This document shows positions 1 to 10,559 of a stretch of DNA of 64,000 nt, piece by piece. The notes under the pieces are model-generated. The model was not told the origin of the DNA, made no database searches, and saw nothing but the letters and a program-made list of their open reading frames with translations. The stretch is from Klebsiella quasipneumoniae subsp. quasipneumoniae (GTDB lineage: Bacteria > Pseudomonadota > Gammaproteobacteria > Enterobacterales > Enterobacteriaceae): assembly GCF_020525925.1 (NCBI RefSeq), contig NZ_CP084877.1, forward strand, positions 62,001-126,000. Direction: 5' to 3'. The stretch's first letter is position 1. Each line of letters opens with the position of its first letter. The translations under genes and the position numbers were made by a program.

Positions 1-2102
1 GCCTCGCTTGCCACGCAGCCGCCGTTGCCGGTGTTGCTCCCGTGGTAGTGCATCGAGTCGGTGTTCAGCTCTTCACGCCAGCGCCCCGGCTGGTTAATCC
101 CGAAGCGATAGCCGTGACGCGGTACTGGCGTGAAGTTGCTCGCCACGATTATCTCGTTCCCGGCTTTATCGCGACGGACAAAGATAAACACCGACCGTTC
201 ATGGTCATCCACAACAAGCCATTCAAAGCCGTAGGGGTCAAAATCCAGTTCGTGCAGTGCCTTATGGTGGCGATAGGTATGGTTCAGATCGCGCACCAGA
301 CGCTGCACCCCGTGATGCCAGTTGTCGCCCCCTTCCAGCAGATGCCAGTCGAGGCTGGCGTCGTGGTTCCACTCCCGCCCCTGGGCAAACTCGTTGCCCA
401 TAAACAGCAGCTTTTTACCGGGGAAGGCAAACAGCCAGCCGTAGTAGGCGCGCAGGTTGGCGAACTTCTGCCAGGCATCGCCAGGCATCCGGTCAAGAAT
501 CGATTTTTTGCCGTGAACCACTTCATCGTGTGACAGCGGCAACACGAAGTTTTCGGTGTAGTTGTAGAGCATCCCGAAGGTCATCTTGTCGTGATGATAA
601 CGACGATAGATGGGATCGAGCTGCATATAGTCGAGGGTGTCATGCATCCAGCCGAGGTTCCATTTGAACCAGAAGCCAAGACCGCCCGTCGAAGACGGTC
701 GTGTAACCCCGGCGAAGTCGGTGGACTCCTCCGCCATCGTGACCGCTCCCGGCGTCTGCTCACCGAGCACACGGTTGGTATTGCGCAGAAATTCAATCGC
801 TTCGAGGTTTTCCCGGCCGCCGTACTCATTGGGCACCCACTCCCCCTCTTTGCGGCTGTAGTCGCGGTAGATCATTGACGCAACCGCATCCACGCGCAGG
901 GCGTCGATCCCGAAGCGTTCAATCCAGTACAGCGCGTTCCCGACCAGAAAGTTGCTGACTTCACGGCGACCGTAGTTGTAGATCAGCGTATTCCAGTCCT
1001 GGTGATAACCTTCTCGCGGGTCGCTGTGTTCATACAACGCGGTGCCGTCGAACGATGCCAGCGCAAAGTCATCCGACGGGAAGTGGCCCGGCACCCAGTC
1101 GAGGATCACGTTCAGACCCGCGGCATGGGCAGCATTCAGGAAGTAGCGGAAGTCTTCACGGGTACCAAAACGGCGGGTCGGCGCGTACAGCCCGGTGGGC
1201 TGATAGCCCCAGCTGCCGTCGAACGGATGTTCGTTTACCGGCAGCAGCTCCAGATGGGTGAAGCCCATCCACTTCGCGTAAGGCACCAGCTGGTCCGCCA
1301 GCTCGCGGTAGCTGAGCCAGAAATGGTTATCGGCGTGGCGGCGCCACGAGCCAAGGTGCACTTCATAAATCGAAATCGGTGCATCAAACTGGTTGGCCTG
1401 CTGACGGGACTGTGGCTGTTCGACCTTTTCCGGCATGCCGCAGATAAGCGACGCGCTTTCCGGGCGCATCTGTGCCTCAAAGGCATACGGGTCGGATTTC
1501 ACCCGCAGGTGGCCGTGGGCGTCAATCAGCTCGAACTTATACAGCTGGCCGTTATGCGCGCCGGGGACAAACAGCTCCCAGATGCCGGACTCTTTGCGCA
1601 GACGCATCGGGTGGCGGCGGCCGTCCCAGTAGTTGAACTGTCCGACCACCGACACACGACGGGCGTTCGGCGCCCAGACGGAAAAACGCGTCCCGGTGAC
1701 GCCGTCCATGGTGTCGGCATGGGCTCCCAGCGTCTCGTAGGGCCGCAGATGAGTCCCTTCAGCGAGCAGCCAGGCATCAAGCTCCTGCAGCAGCGGGCCA
1801 AAGCGATAGGGGTCGTCAATCAGGTTTTGCTGACCGTGCCAGGTGACGGCCAGCTGGTAACGAAAAGGATTTTTCCGGCGCGGCAGAACGCCGCTAAAGA
1901 ACCCGCGTGTGTCGAGGCATTCGAGTTTACCGACTTTGCGCCCGGTTTTCGGTTCAATCACCCATACATCGGTGGCATCGGGTAATAATGCGCGCACTTC
2001 CAGACCCGCATCGGTTGAGTGCATGCCAAGCACGGAAAATGGATCGGAACAATGACCTGCGAGAAGTGCGGAGATCGCACTTTTTTCATTATAATCAGAC
2101 AT
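1..2102 (-). CDS. glgB: 1,4-alpha-glucan branching enzyme, C-terminus beyond window
   Basis: Glycogen branching enzyme, which cuts alpha-1,4 chains and reattaches them as alpha-1,6 branches in the cytoplasm. The minus-strand frame is open from an ATG at 2102 to base 1, giving 700 codons of the usual ~728. The last ~28 residues lie outside the window. The N-terminus carries the carbohydrate-binding module (VLGMHS near the start, then [19 protein letters not shown]). The distal end reads [17 protein letters not shown] and [15 protein letters not shown], matching the C-terminal beta domain of Enterobacteriaceae GlgB. No frameshift was found at the points checked. GlgB is normally chromosomal. 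Here it lies near a glgS-like gene on what looks like a plasmid, so a second, mobile glycogen cluster is inferred. Confidence 0.95.
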   Translation of the reverse strand, partial: MSDYNEKSAISALLAGHCSDPFSVLGMHSTDAGLEVRALLPDATDVWVIEPKTGRKVGKLECLDTRGFFSGVLPRRKNPFRYQLAVTWHGQQNLIDDPYRFGPLLQELDAWLLAEGTHLRPYETLGAHADTMDGVTGTRFSVWAPNARRVSVVGQFNYWDGRRHPMRLRKESGIWELFVPGAHNGQLYKFELIDAHGHLRVKSDPYAFEAQMRPESASLICGMPEKVEQPQSRQQANQFDAPISIYEVHLGSWRRHADNHFWLSYRELADQLVPYAKWMGFTHLELLPVNEHPFDGSWGYQPTGLYAPTRRFGTREDFRYFLNAAHAAGLNVILDWVPGHFPSDDFALASFDGTALYEHSDPREGYHQDWNTLIYNYGRREVSNFLVGNALYWIERFGIDALRVDAVASMIYRDYSRKEGEWVPNEYGGRENLEAIEFLRNTNRVLGEQTPGAVTMAEESTDFAGVTRPSSTGGLGFWFKWNLGWMHDTLDYMQLDPIYRRYHHDKMTFGMLYNYTENFVLPLSHDEVVHGKKSILDRMPGDAWQKFANLRAYYGWLFAFPGKKLLFMGNEFAQGREWNHDASLDWHLLEGGDNWHHGVQRLVRDLNHTYRHHKALHELDFDPYGFEWLVVDDHERSVFIFVRRDKAGNEIIVASNFTPVPRHGYRFGINQPGRWREELNTDSMHYHGSNTGNGGCVASE

Positions 2103-2442
2103 GGCAGTCACCCTACTATCATCCTGCGGAAAGAATTAAAACGCCTCTTCCTGCTTTATTGATCCGGTAATATTCCGCTGCATGCTACGCATCGAAATAT
2201 CAACACGTTATTCCAGAGCCTTAAGACATGTCGGTTGTCCACAAATAGAGAGTGATTAACCTCCTGAGAAGTGAGTTAAATGCGCTGTACGACTTCTATA
2301 TTATCTGTCTTCAGAATAATTACTCCTGATTTTCTTTCTGTGAGTAAACACTCATTTCTATATTAATGGGGAAACTAATTTTTATTTCGTCACGAATGAT
2401 GAGTTTCCTTCTGCTGAATTCGTCAGATCGTATATAAAAAAA
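2103..2442. other. Intergenic region upstream of glgB
   Basis: AT-rich, 340 bases between the glgB start codon and the left end of the IS903 element. It should hold the glgB promoter on the minus strand, but I cannot fix -35 and -10 boxes with confidence. No other gene seen. Confidence 0.5.
2434..2442. repeat. 9-bp target duplication, left copy
   Basis: ATAAAAAAA directly abuts the left IS903 end. The identical nine bases occur at 3500-3508 directly after the right end. This is the duplication length expected for IS903 and indicates simple insertion at this site. Confidence 0.9.
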
Positions 2443-3499
2443 GGCTTTGTTGAATAAATCGAACTTTTGCTGAGTTGAAGGATCAGATCACGTATCTTCC
2501 CGACAACGCAGACCGTTCCGTGGCAAAGCAAAAGTTCAAAATCACCAACTGGCCCACCTACAATAAAGCCCTCATCAACCGTGGCTCCATAACTTTCTGG
2601 CTGGATGATGAAGCTATTCAGGCCTGGTATGAGTCAGCAACACCTTCTTCACGAGGCAGACCTCAGCGCTATTCTGACCTTGCCATCACGACTGTGCTGG
2701 TCATTAAACGCGTATTCAGGCTGACCCTGCGCGCTGCGCAGGGCTTTATTGATTCCATTTTTTCTCTGATGAACGTTCCGCTACGCTGCCCGGATTACAG
2801 CTGTGTCAGCAGGCGGGCAAAGTCGGTTAATGTCAGTTTCAAAACGCCCACCCGGGGTGAAATCGCACACCTGGTAATTGATTCCACCGGGCTGAAGGTC
2901 TTCGGTGAAGGCGAGTGGAAAGTCAAAAAGCATGGCCAGGAACGCCGCCGTATCTGGCGTAAGCTGCATCTCGCCGTTGACAGTAAAACACATGAAATCA
3001 TCTGCGCTGACCTGTCGCTGAACAATGTGACGGACTCAGAAGCCTTCCCGGGTCTTATCCGGCAGACTCACAGAAAAATCAGGGCAGCATCGGCAGACGG
3101 CGCTTACGACACCCGGCTCTGTCACGATGAACTGCGGCGTAAGAAAATCAGCGCGCTTATCCCTCCCCGAAAAGGTGCGGGTTACTGGCCCGGTGAATAT
3201 GCAGACCGTAACCGTGCAGTGGCTAATCAGCGAATGACCGGGAGTAATGCGCGGTGGAAATGGACAACAGATTACAACCGTCGCTCGATAGCGGAAACGG
3301 CGATGTACCGGGTAAAACAGCTGTTCGGGGGTTCACTGACGCTGCGTGACTACGATGGTCAGGTTGCGGAGGCTATGGCCCTGGTACGAGCGCTGAACAA
3401 AATGACGAAAGCAGGTATGCCTGAAAGCGTGCGTATTGCCTGAAAACACAACCCGCTACGGGGGAGACTTACCCGAAATCTGATTTATTCAACAAAGCC
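2443..3499 (+). mobile_element. IS903-type insertion sequence (IS5 family), complete
   Basis: The element is exactly 1057 bp, the length of IS903. Its 18-bp terminal inverted repeats are perfect: GGCTTTGTTGAATAAATC at 2443-2460 and its complement at 3482-3499. It is flanked by a 9-bp direct repeat and encodes one intact transposase. It inserted between glgB and the glgS-like gene. Confidence 0.97.
2520..3443 (+). CDS. IS903-type transposase (IS5 family)
   Basis: DDE transposase that excises and inserts the IS. The GTG at 2520 (VAKQKFKITNW) gives 307 aa, the size known for IS903 transposase. An in-frame TTG at 2475 would add 15 residues, so the start is not certain. DDE-type landmarks include VIDSTGLKV (first Asp), ADGAYDT (second Asp) and the YNRRSIAETAMYR block that carries the catalytic Glu. 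The product is about 95% identical by eye to the second copy at 10622-11545. No frameshift is present, so the element may be active. Confidence 0.95.
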   Translation: MAKQKFKITNWPTYNKALINRGSITFWLDDEAIQAWYESATPSSRGRPQRYSDLAITTVLVIKRVFRLTLRAAQGFIDSIFSLMNVPLRCPDYSCVSRRAKSVNVSFKTPTRGEIAHLVIDSTGLKVFGEGEWKVKKHGQERRRIWRKLHLAVDSKTHEIICADLSLNNVTDSEAFPGLIRQTHRKIRAASADGAYDTRLCHDELRRKKISALIPPRKGAGYWPGEYADRNRAVANQRMTGSNARWKWTTDYNRRSIAETAMYRVKQLFGGSLTLRDYDGQVAEAMALVRALNKMTKAGMPESVRIA

Positions 3500-3508
3500 A
3501 TAAAAAAA
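3500..3508. repeat. 9-bp target duplication, right copy
   Basis: ATAAAAAAA, identical to 2434-2442 on the other side of the IS903 element. Confidence 0.9.
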
Positions 3509-3743
3509 TAAAACATACGCCTGATGACAGCTCAATCATTCTGGGTTGCAACTTCATGGCAGCATTTACCTCCACCAGACGGCCTGACAGGCGGATTGCG
3601 GCGGCAGGAAACGCCCTAAAGTACAAAATCTGCGGCTGGCCTCACAGTTTTCGCGACTCTGCAGGAGAATATCGAGAGGCTGGGCCATACTGAAAATAGC
3701 AGAGCATAAACCTTACTCTTCATGGCGATTAAAAGGGAGGAAT

Positions 3744-3944
3744 ATGCAGGCAATACACCACGTAGAAAAGTTTCATCCAAAAGATTTTGATTTTATTGCA
3801 TTAAGTCTGGCCCAGATGAACTCACAAGGGCGGAAAGTGGACGTTGAACAGGTCACCGGCAGTATGAATGATGCATGTAAATCCCGGTTCCTCGACAGCT
3901 ACCGCTACCATCTCAATCTATTTGTCGAAAAATCACCAAGTTGA
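3744..3944 (+). CDS. glgS: GlgS-like protein (surface composition regulator / glycogen synthesis protein)
   Basis: A 66-aa protein, the same length as E. coli GlgS (ScoR), a small regulator that affects glycogen accumulation, motility and surface structures. The match I recall is DFDFIALSLAQMNSQGRKVD here against [20 protein letters not shown] in E. coli, followed by VTGSMN against VTGNMD. The start is set by a strong ribosome-binding site (AGGGAGG) before ATG 3744. An intrinsic terminator follows directly. With glgB 1.6 kb away, it supports a plasmid glycogen cluster now split by IS903. The family call comes from memory of the E. coli sequence. Confidence 0.8.
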   Translation: MQAIHHVEKFHPKDFDFIALSLAQMNSQGRKVDVEQVTGSMNDACKSRFLDSYRYHLNLFVEKSPS

Positions 3945-3947
3945 CAC

Positions 3948-3980
3948 AACAGGCCGGATAGCATAATCCGGCCTGTTCAT
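3948..3980 (+). terminator. Intrinsic terminator after the glgS-like gene
   Basis: A perfect 12-bp stem (AACAGGCCGGAT with ATCCGGCCTGTT, 6-base loop) starts four bases after the stop codon and is followed by a T-rich stretch. Confidence 0.85.
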
Positions 3981-4506
3981 TATTGTGTTCCGGCAACATC
4001 TCTGTGAAGGCAGATAACACCCCCAGATGGGGTTCACGACTTTGCAGAAAAAGTATTTTTCCACCCTGCTCCTCATTACCAGTAAGAGACGTTGTCAGTC
4101 GCTGATGCACGTATCGGTGTATACCCCTGCAAATCACATATCTTTTTTCCGCATGCTGGTTCCCCGGTCAGCAGACTTATCTATGGTGATAAAAATTACT
4201 AATGAGACATGCGAAATAAAAAATTAATTTTATGACTTAAATTCGCTGTATTCGGGCATCACCTAAAACCCCTGAAATGTTATCAAATGGTTAAATAATA
4301 TGATTTAAAACCACCATTAATTAACATTTTATTTTGTCTTCCCCCATCAATCCCTCATGATTTAACACAAAATCAACATAAAAAATCATGAATTTTAACA
4401 TTAATGTGCATAACTCACAATTACGTAATCCTGACTTCCTGAGCTATTCCCTTTACCGGTAATCTTTCCATGACATCCACCCCCTACAGTTCAGAAAGGC
4501 AAAAAT
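3981..4506. other. AT-rich intergenic region upstream of the sugar-binding protein gene
   Basis: About 525 bases, very AT-rich towards 4200-4430, with no convincing gene. It probably holds the promoter of the downstream binding-protein gene. TGTGCATAACTCACA (about 4406-4420) resembles a CRP site but has one base too few between its half-sites. Confidence 0.5.
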
Positions 4507-5004
4507 ATGAAACTTAAAATTGCATTGCTTAGCGTAGCTATGTCTTCAGCATATATTTTTTCCGGTTCAGTATTCGCAGCAGAGAAATATGAAATTGCCT
4601 TGGTTGCAAAAGTCAATGGTATCCCATGGTTTAACCGGATGGGGGTTGGCGTAAAGGAAGCTGCCGATAAACTCAATGTTAATGCCTATCAGACAGGGCC
4701 AGCAACCCCGGATCCGGCTCAACAAGTTAAAGTCATTGAGGACCTTATTGCTAAAAATGTTAATGCAATTATCGTTGTACCAAATGATGCAACGGTTCTG
4801 GAGCCTGTATTAAAAAAAGCCCGGGATAAAGGTATTGTTGTGTTGTCTCATGAGTCCCCTGATAAGCAGATAGCTCAATGGGATGTGGAAACTATTGATA
4901 GCGAAAAATATGCTCAGGCCAATATAGATGAACTTGCAAAAGATATGGGTGGAAAAGGTGGATATGTGATTTACGTTGGTTCACTGACTGTACCAGGGGT
5001 TTGA
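4507..5004 (+). pseudogene. Sugar ABC transporter periplasmic substrate-binding protein, truncated by transposon
   Basis: N-terminal half of a type I periplasmic sugar-binding protein of the RbsB/LsrB class. It has a signal peptide (MKLKIALLSVAMSSAYIFSG, cleavage after SVFA), then the family pattern EIALVAKVNGIPWFNRMGVG, NVNAIIVVPND and GIVVLSHES. These proteins are about 310-340 aa. Here about 163 residues remain. The last codons (GGG GTT TGA) lie in the terminal repeat of the Tn3-type element that begins at 4996, so the gene is broken by that insertion. The remainder and any permease or ATPase genes are not found on the far side of the transposon in this window. Confidence 0.85.
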
Positions 5005-5033
5005 GGGCCAATGGAACGAAAACGTACGCTAAG
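4996..5033 (+). repeat. 38-bp terminal inverted repeat of the first Tn3-type transposon
   Basis: It begins GGGGTTTGAGGGCCAATGGA and ends ACGTACGCTAAG. It matches the Tn3-subgroup pattern (GGGG at the tip, GGAACGAAAAC inside, CTAAG or TTAAG at the inner end). It lies 8 bp from the tnpA stop codon, as is normal for this family. Confidence 0.9.
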
Positions 5034-5041
5034 AAGGTAAT

Positions 5042-8038
5042 TCATTGTTTAAATTGAAATTTAATGCTCTCAGTTCCCCCCTTCAAAATATCCTCCGGTA
5101 GCGTGAACGTATAATGCCCCAGCATATTGATATGTCCGTGCATCAGTGGGGATAACCTGGCGATATCTTCACCACCGGTTTCCTCTCCATTACTGCGCAT
5201 CCAGCTCAGGGCTTCCTGCATATAAAGTGTGTTCCACAGCACCACTGCGTTAGTGGCCAGGCCCAGAGCACCCAGTTGATCTTCCTGACCTTCACGATAG
5301 CGCTTTCTGATCTCACCGCGCTGCCCGTAGCAGATCGCCCTCGCCACAGCATGGCGGCCTTCTCCCCGGTTTAACTGCGTCAGGATCCGCCGACGATAAT
5401 CTTCATCATCAATATAATTTAGAAGGTACAGCGTCTTGTTGACGCGCCCCACTTCCATGATCGCCTGTGCCAGTCCTGATGGACGCGAGCTTTTCAGCAA
5501 AGAGCGAATGAGTTCTGAAGCATGAATGGTGCCCAGTTTCAGCGAACCGGCGGTTCGCATCATCTCATCCCACTGATCCTCGGCTTTCGACAGATCGGCA
5601 CAACCACGTGCCAGTTCGTCCAGTGCACCGTAATTTGCCGATTTATCCACCCGCCAGAATACCGCTTCACCGGCATCGGCAAGCCGGGGGGAAAACTGGT
5701 ATCCCAGCAGCCAGAAGAGGCCAAAAATAATGTCGCTGGTACCGGCTGTGTCCGTCATGATCTCAACCGGATTCAGCCCTGTCTGCTGCTCCAGAAGGCC
5801 TTCCAGCACAAAAATGGAATCTCGTAATGTGCCGGGGACAACAATGCCGTGGAATCCAGAGTACTGATCAGAGACGAAGTTGTACCAGGTGATACCACGT
5901 CCGGAACCAAAATATTTTCTGTTAGGCCCTGAATTGACGTTTTTCACCGGCGTGACAAAGCGCATGCCGTCAGCTGAGGCCACTTCGCCACCACCCCAGC
6001 GGCCAGCAAGCTCCAGTGTGGACTGAAAATCAACCAGACGGGCATTGGCGCTGACCAGCGTTTCCGCCCGGAGGTAATTCTGTTTCACCCAACTGAGCCG
6101 GTGGCGCGTCAGCGCCGGTATGTTGTGCTTTATCAGCGGTTCCAGTCCGATATTGCAGGCCTCTGCCATCAGGACCGCCCACAGGCTGATGTGCAGATCC
6201 TGCGCCCGGGCCCCGGATTCACTGACATGCGTAAACTCACGTGTAAATCCCGTTCTGGCATCTATTTCAAGCAACAGTTCCGTCAAATCTACTGGCGGGA
6301 GTAGCTGCCTTACCCGACTGTTGAGACGATGCAACGATGGTGGCTCCTCCAGTTTCTCCAGGCTGCTGATAGTCAGGGAAGGATGTTTACCGTCATAGCA
6401 AATATGAACCTCCGCATTTCCTTCAAAGCGGGATGCGACGGCTTTCCAGGTTTCATCCAGCTGGACCGCCAGCTGTTGCACGCCTTTATGTCCATCAGTG
6501 GGATGTCCCAGCGCCCGGCAAACGGGGACCCGCTGAGCCTGCCATTCTTCCCCCTGCAACAGCTTCTCGCGGGGATTTCCCCAGCGATCGCTGTTTTCGA
6601 GCCAGATGTCCCGTCGACGTAGTGCATCCTGAAGGCGCTCCAGCAGACAAAGAGAGTAACCGGCACGCTGTATCCGGCCCTCCGCATCGTATACCAGACG
6701 TTTCCAGGGGCCGGTAATAATATGTTCAGGCGCATCGTCCAGGATGCGCTGTTTCGAGCCGTTCAGTTCGGTGAGATAATGAATAGCGGACAGCGTATGT
6801 TCTCCGGCTGGCGCCGCCTGGAAATGCAGGTCGCGCAATACCGCCGGAAGAAAACGCTTTACCCGCCCGTACTGCTCCACCATTTCGTCATGGAAATTGT
6901 TGTTCTGAGGCCGGGCCAGCTCATTTACCTTACTGACGGATTCTGCCAGCCTGCTTTTCGGTATGCTGTTGAATATTGTCTCCCTCAGTTCAGCATCGTC
7001 AGCCTGCTCATCCAGCAACAATGAACATGCCCGCGCCAGTAGTAGCGCAGCACGGTCAAGATCTTTAAGCGTCCTGAGTCGCTTTTTCTGCCCCGTTTTC
7101 TTCGCCGCACGAGTGATATCCAGTATCAGCATATCGAGCACATCAACGGCTTCATCCAGCGCCGCAGTCTCCTGTGCTTTAACGAATGCGGTGAGTACGG
7201 CCAGTTTTCTCTGCTGTGGCATTCAAGCGATATATTTTACCGACGGCATGCCTGCGTAACGGGCCAGATTACGCAGTTGTATAGCAGGCAGACCGGTAAA
7301 ATTCAGTCGGGAAAACTCCAGGTTTCGCAGCCGGATATACCGCTCCAGCGCTTCGGTAAATGCCGGGCCGCTGACGGTGACAGGTCCCTTTTTCAGTTGC
7401 TCCAGCGGTGAAATACGCTGCCCCTCAGGAATGTCCAGCAGCTCCGTCACGCGGGCGGTCTGCCAGCTGTCCGGCAACGCGGCCAGTTTCTTCCACAGTC
7501 GCTGATTTGCCCGTTCGCGTACTTCACTGACGAGACGCACAAGTGTGGTTGCTCCGGGCAGCAGGACCTTATTCTGAAGCAGCCACGCGGTGGCAAAATC
7601 AAACATCAGGCCGGGTCGCTCATTACTGAGCCATGCGCGGGTATACAGCAGGCGCTTCAGGCGGAAAGACCAGGGGAAATCGCCAAATTCATGGTAACCG
7701 TAATATTCCTTAATCAGCGCAGTATGCTCTCTGAGGGTAGTATCCCGTTCTGCGTAGCGGGAAAGGACTTCCGGACGGCGGATGTTAAGCTGTACCGCGA
7801 CAAAATGCTGAACACCCGGCAGAACCCGGGTTAAATCTGTCAGAAAAGAGCCCAGAAAACGGGCGGTGGTGAGCTGAAGCGCAATTCCCAGCCGGTTATG
7901 CCTTCCCAGTCGCTGGTTAATGAAGGCAAGATCCCGCTCATCAAGATGAAAATAGCGCGCCAGCTGCACGTCATTGGGTTCTGCAACATAGCGACCATAA
8001 TTCAGTTCCTGCTCCGTGGTCAGAAAATCGACGGGCAT
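5042..8038 (-). pseudogene. tnpA: Tn3-family transposase with in-frame TGA
   Basis: Tn3-subgroup transposase, about 998 codons from ATG 8038 (MPVDFLTTEQELNYGRY) to the stop at 5042. It is interrupted once. Codon 7223-7225 is TGA where the second Tn3 copy of this window has an Arg codon in the motif KYIA-R-MP. The frame stays open on both sides, so this looks like a CGA-to-TGA change. The 5' piece encodes 271 aa and the 3' piece 726 aa. The catalytic landmarks (ASADGMRFVTPV, IMTDTAGTSD, NRGEGRHAVAR) are all in the 3' piece. An ATG directly follows the TGA, so reinitiation could yield the catalytic part without the N-terminal DNA-binding part. Otherwise the gene is inactive. Confidence 0.93.
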
Positions 8039-8082
8039 ATCGGCCTCCCTGCCTGATGGTCATAAATTAACAATTTCGCAAC

Positions 8083-8753
<671 letters not shown>

Positions 8754-8768
8754 TATAAAAGGTTGAAT

Positions 8769-10559
8769 ATGGAATTTAATATTACTTCAAAGTCTAATCC
8801 GTTTGGCGATACAACAGCAGAAAATGATAAGAAAATGTTGAGCAGTGCTTTCATCGAAACTGCTGACTTTAGAACTTTAATTGAAACAGATGACCGAACT
8901 ATTGTTGTAGGCAGACGAGGGACTGGTAAAAGTGCTTTATTCATTCAGCTAAATGAGCATTGGAAGAAAGATAAAAAAATATTAATCCTAAGTTTTTCAC
9001 CAGACGACACTCAAATAATTGGCTTTAGATCAATGTTGAAGCCATTTACAGGCTCATTCAATTTAGCCAGGGCAGCCACAAGGTTATTATGGCGATATGC
9101 TATGTTAATGGAGATAGCATCATATATATCTTCTCATTATAAATTATCATCTCAAATTTCGACAGAAACATTGTTGAATGAGCATTTAAAGAAATGGAAT
9201 GCTGCACAAGGTGATATTTTAAGAAAGTGTAGGATTGTAGCAAAAGAATATTTAGATGAAAACAATCCTGAAGAATCAATTGGTGACCTTCAATTTAATT
9301 TGAATATTTCAGAAATCGAAGGCAATATAGTTTCACTTCTTGAGCGCTCAGACAGGAAAATTGTCATATTGATGGATAAGCTAGATGAAGCATATGAACC
9401 GGATAATATAGGAATCGGAATCATAGCTGGTCTGGCATATGCCTCAATTGAATTAAATCAAAAAGCAAAATGCATTCGCCCAATCATTTTTTTAAGAGAT
9501 AATATATTTAGATCGCTATCAAAGGAAGATCCTGACTACTCAAGAAATATAGAGGGGCAAGTCATAAGGCTGCATTGGGATTGGGCACAACTCTTAATGC
9601 TATCGGCTAAAAGAATGAAAGTGGCATTTAATCTAGATATTGAGAAAGATCAACGGGTTTGGGATAGGTGTACAGCCGATGACCTCAAAGGAAGGAGTGG
9701 TTTTAAACGATGCTTGCAATTTACCCTTTACCGCCCCAGAGATTTACTGTCATTGTTAAATGAAGCTTTTTTCTCCGCATTTAGAGAGAGTCGAGAAACC
9801 ATTATTAACACTGATCTAGAATATGCAGCCAAGTCAATTTCCATGGCCAGGCTTGAAGACCTTTGGAAGGAGTACCAGAAGATCTTTCCTTCAATACAAG
9901 TTATAACTAGCGCATTCCGTAGTATTGAACCTGAATTAACAGTCTACACTTGCTTAAAAAAAATAGAAGCATCTTTCGAATCAATAGAAGAAAATGAAGA
10001 CCCCAAAATAATCTCTGAAATACAATTACTAAAAGCTAGTGGAATCCTCCAAAGTTTGTATAGCGTAGGATTTGTGGGTATACGTGATAAAAACACTTCA
10101 TCTTATTCATTTTGCCATGATGGACGAACCCCAGATAAAGGTTTTGAAAGCAGTGAAAAACTATTAATTCATCCATGTTATTGGCTTGGTTTGAATTTAA
10201 ATCGCAACGCTCTTGCTCCAGAGGAAGCTGAGGAAATAAATGACGAATATGATATCAATGTTGTTTCCGATAATTCAGCCATTAGAAATAAAACAATAGG
10301 TCAAATAACCACTCATCTGGATCAAATACCGACAGGAAATGAAGGGGCTAATGAATTTGAGCAATGGTGCTTAGACGCACTAAGAATTGTATTTGCATCC
10401 CACCTGACAGATATAAAACCGCATCCAAACGGTAACGCGGTTCAGAGACGAGATATTATAGGTACCAATGGTGGAAAATCAGATTTTTGGAAGCGTGTAT
10501 TAGAAGACTATAAAACAAGACAAGTTGTTTTTGATGCGAAAAATGGCTTTGTTGAATAA
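8769..10559 (+). pseudogene. P-loop ATPase with C-terminal nuclease-like segment, truncated by IS903
   Basis: AT-rich gene starting 15 bases after tnpR, in the passenger position of a Tn3-type element. The first ~592 codons are native. The last residues (GFVE) come from the IS903 end. Visible features are a Walker A motif at residues 48-55 (GRRGTGKS) and a Walker B-like segment near 198-207 (IVILMDKLDE). The C-terminal part (EFEQWCLDALRIVF, RRDII, VVFDAKN) resembles a PD-(D/E)xK nuclease core. The overall layout recalls P-loop ATPases of the Sll1717 type, some of which are fused to restriction-like domains. That family call is from memory. A role in phage or plasmid defence is an inference. 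The IS cuts inside the nuclease-like part, so this copy is probably non-functional. Confidence 0.7.

Noticed and set aside
1002..1985. A 327-codon plus-strand open frame opposite glgB
   Set aside because: Antisense to a clearly recognisable GlgB frame, with no ribosome-binding site and a composition expected from the GC-rich complement.
3600..3743. Tyrosine recombinase remnant (frame reading GWPHSFRDSAG)
   Set aside because: Only a dozen residues resemble the HxxR box. No further motif, so chance cannot be excluded.
4400..4425. CRP-binding site before the sugar-binding protein gene
   Set aside because: Half-sites TGTGC and TCACA are present but the spacing is one base short of the consensus.
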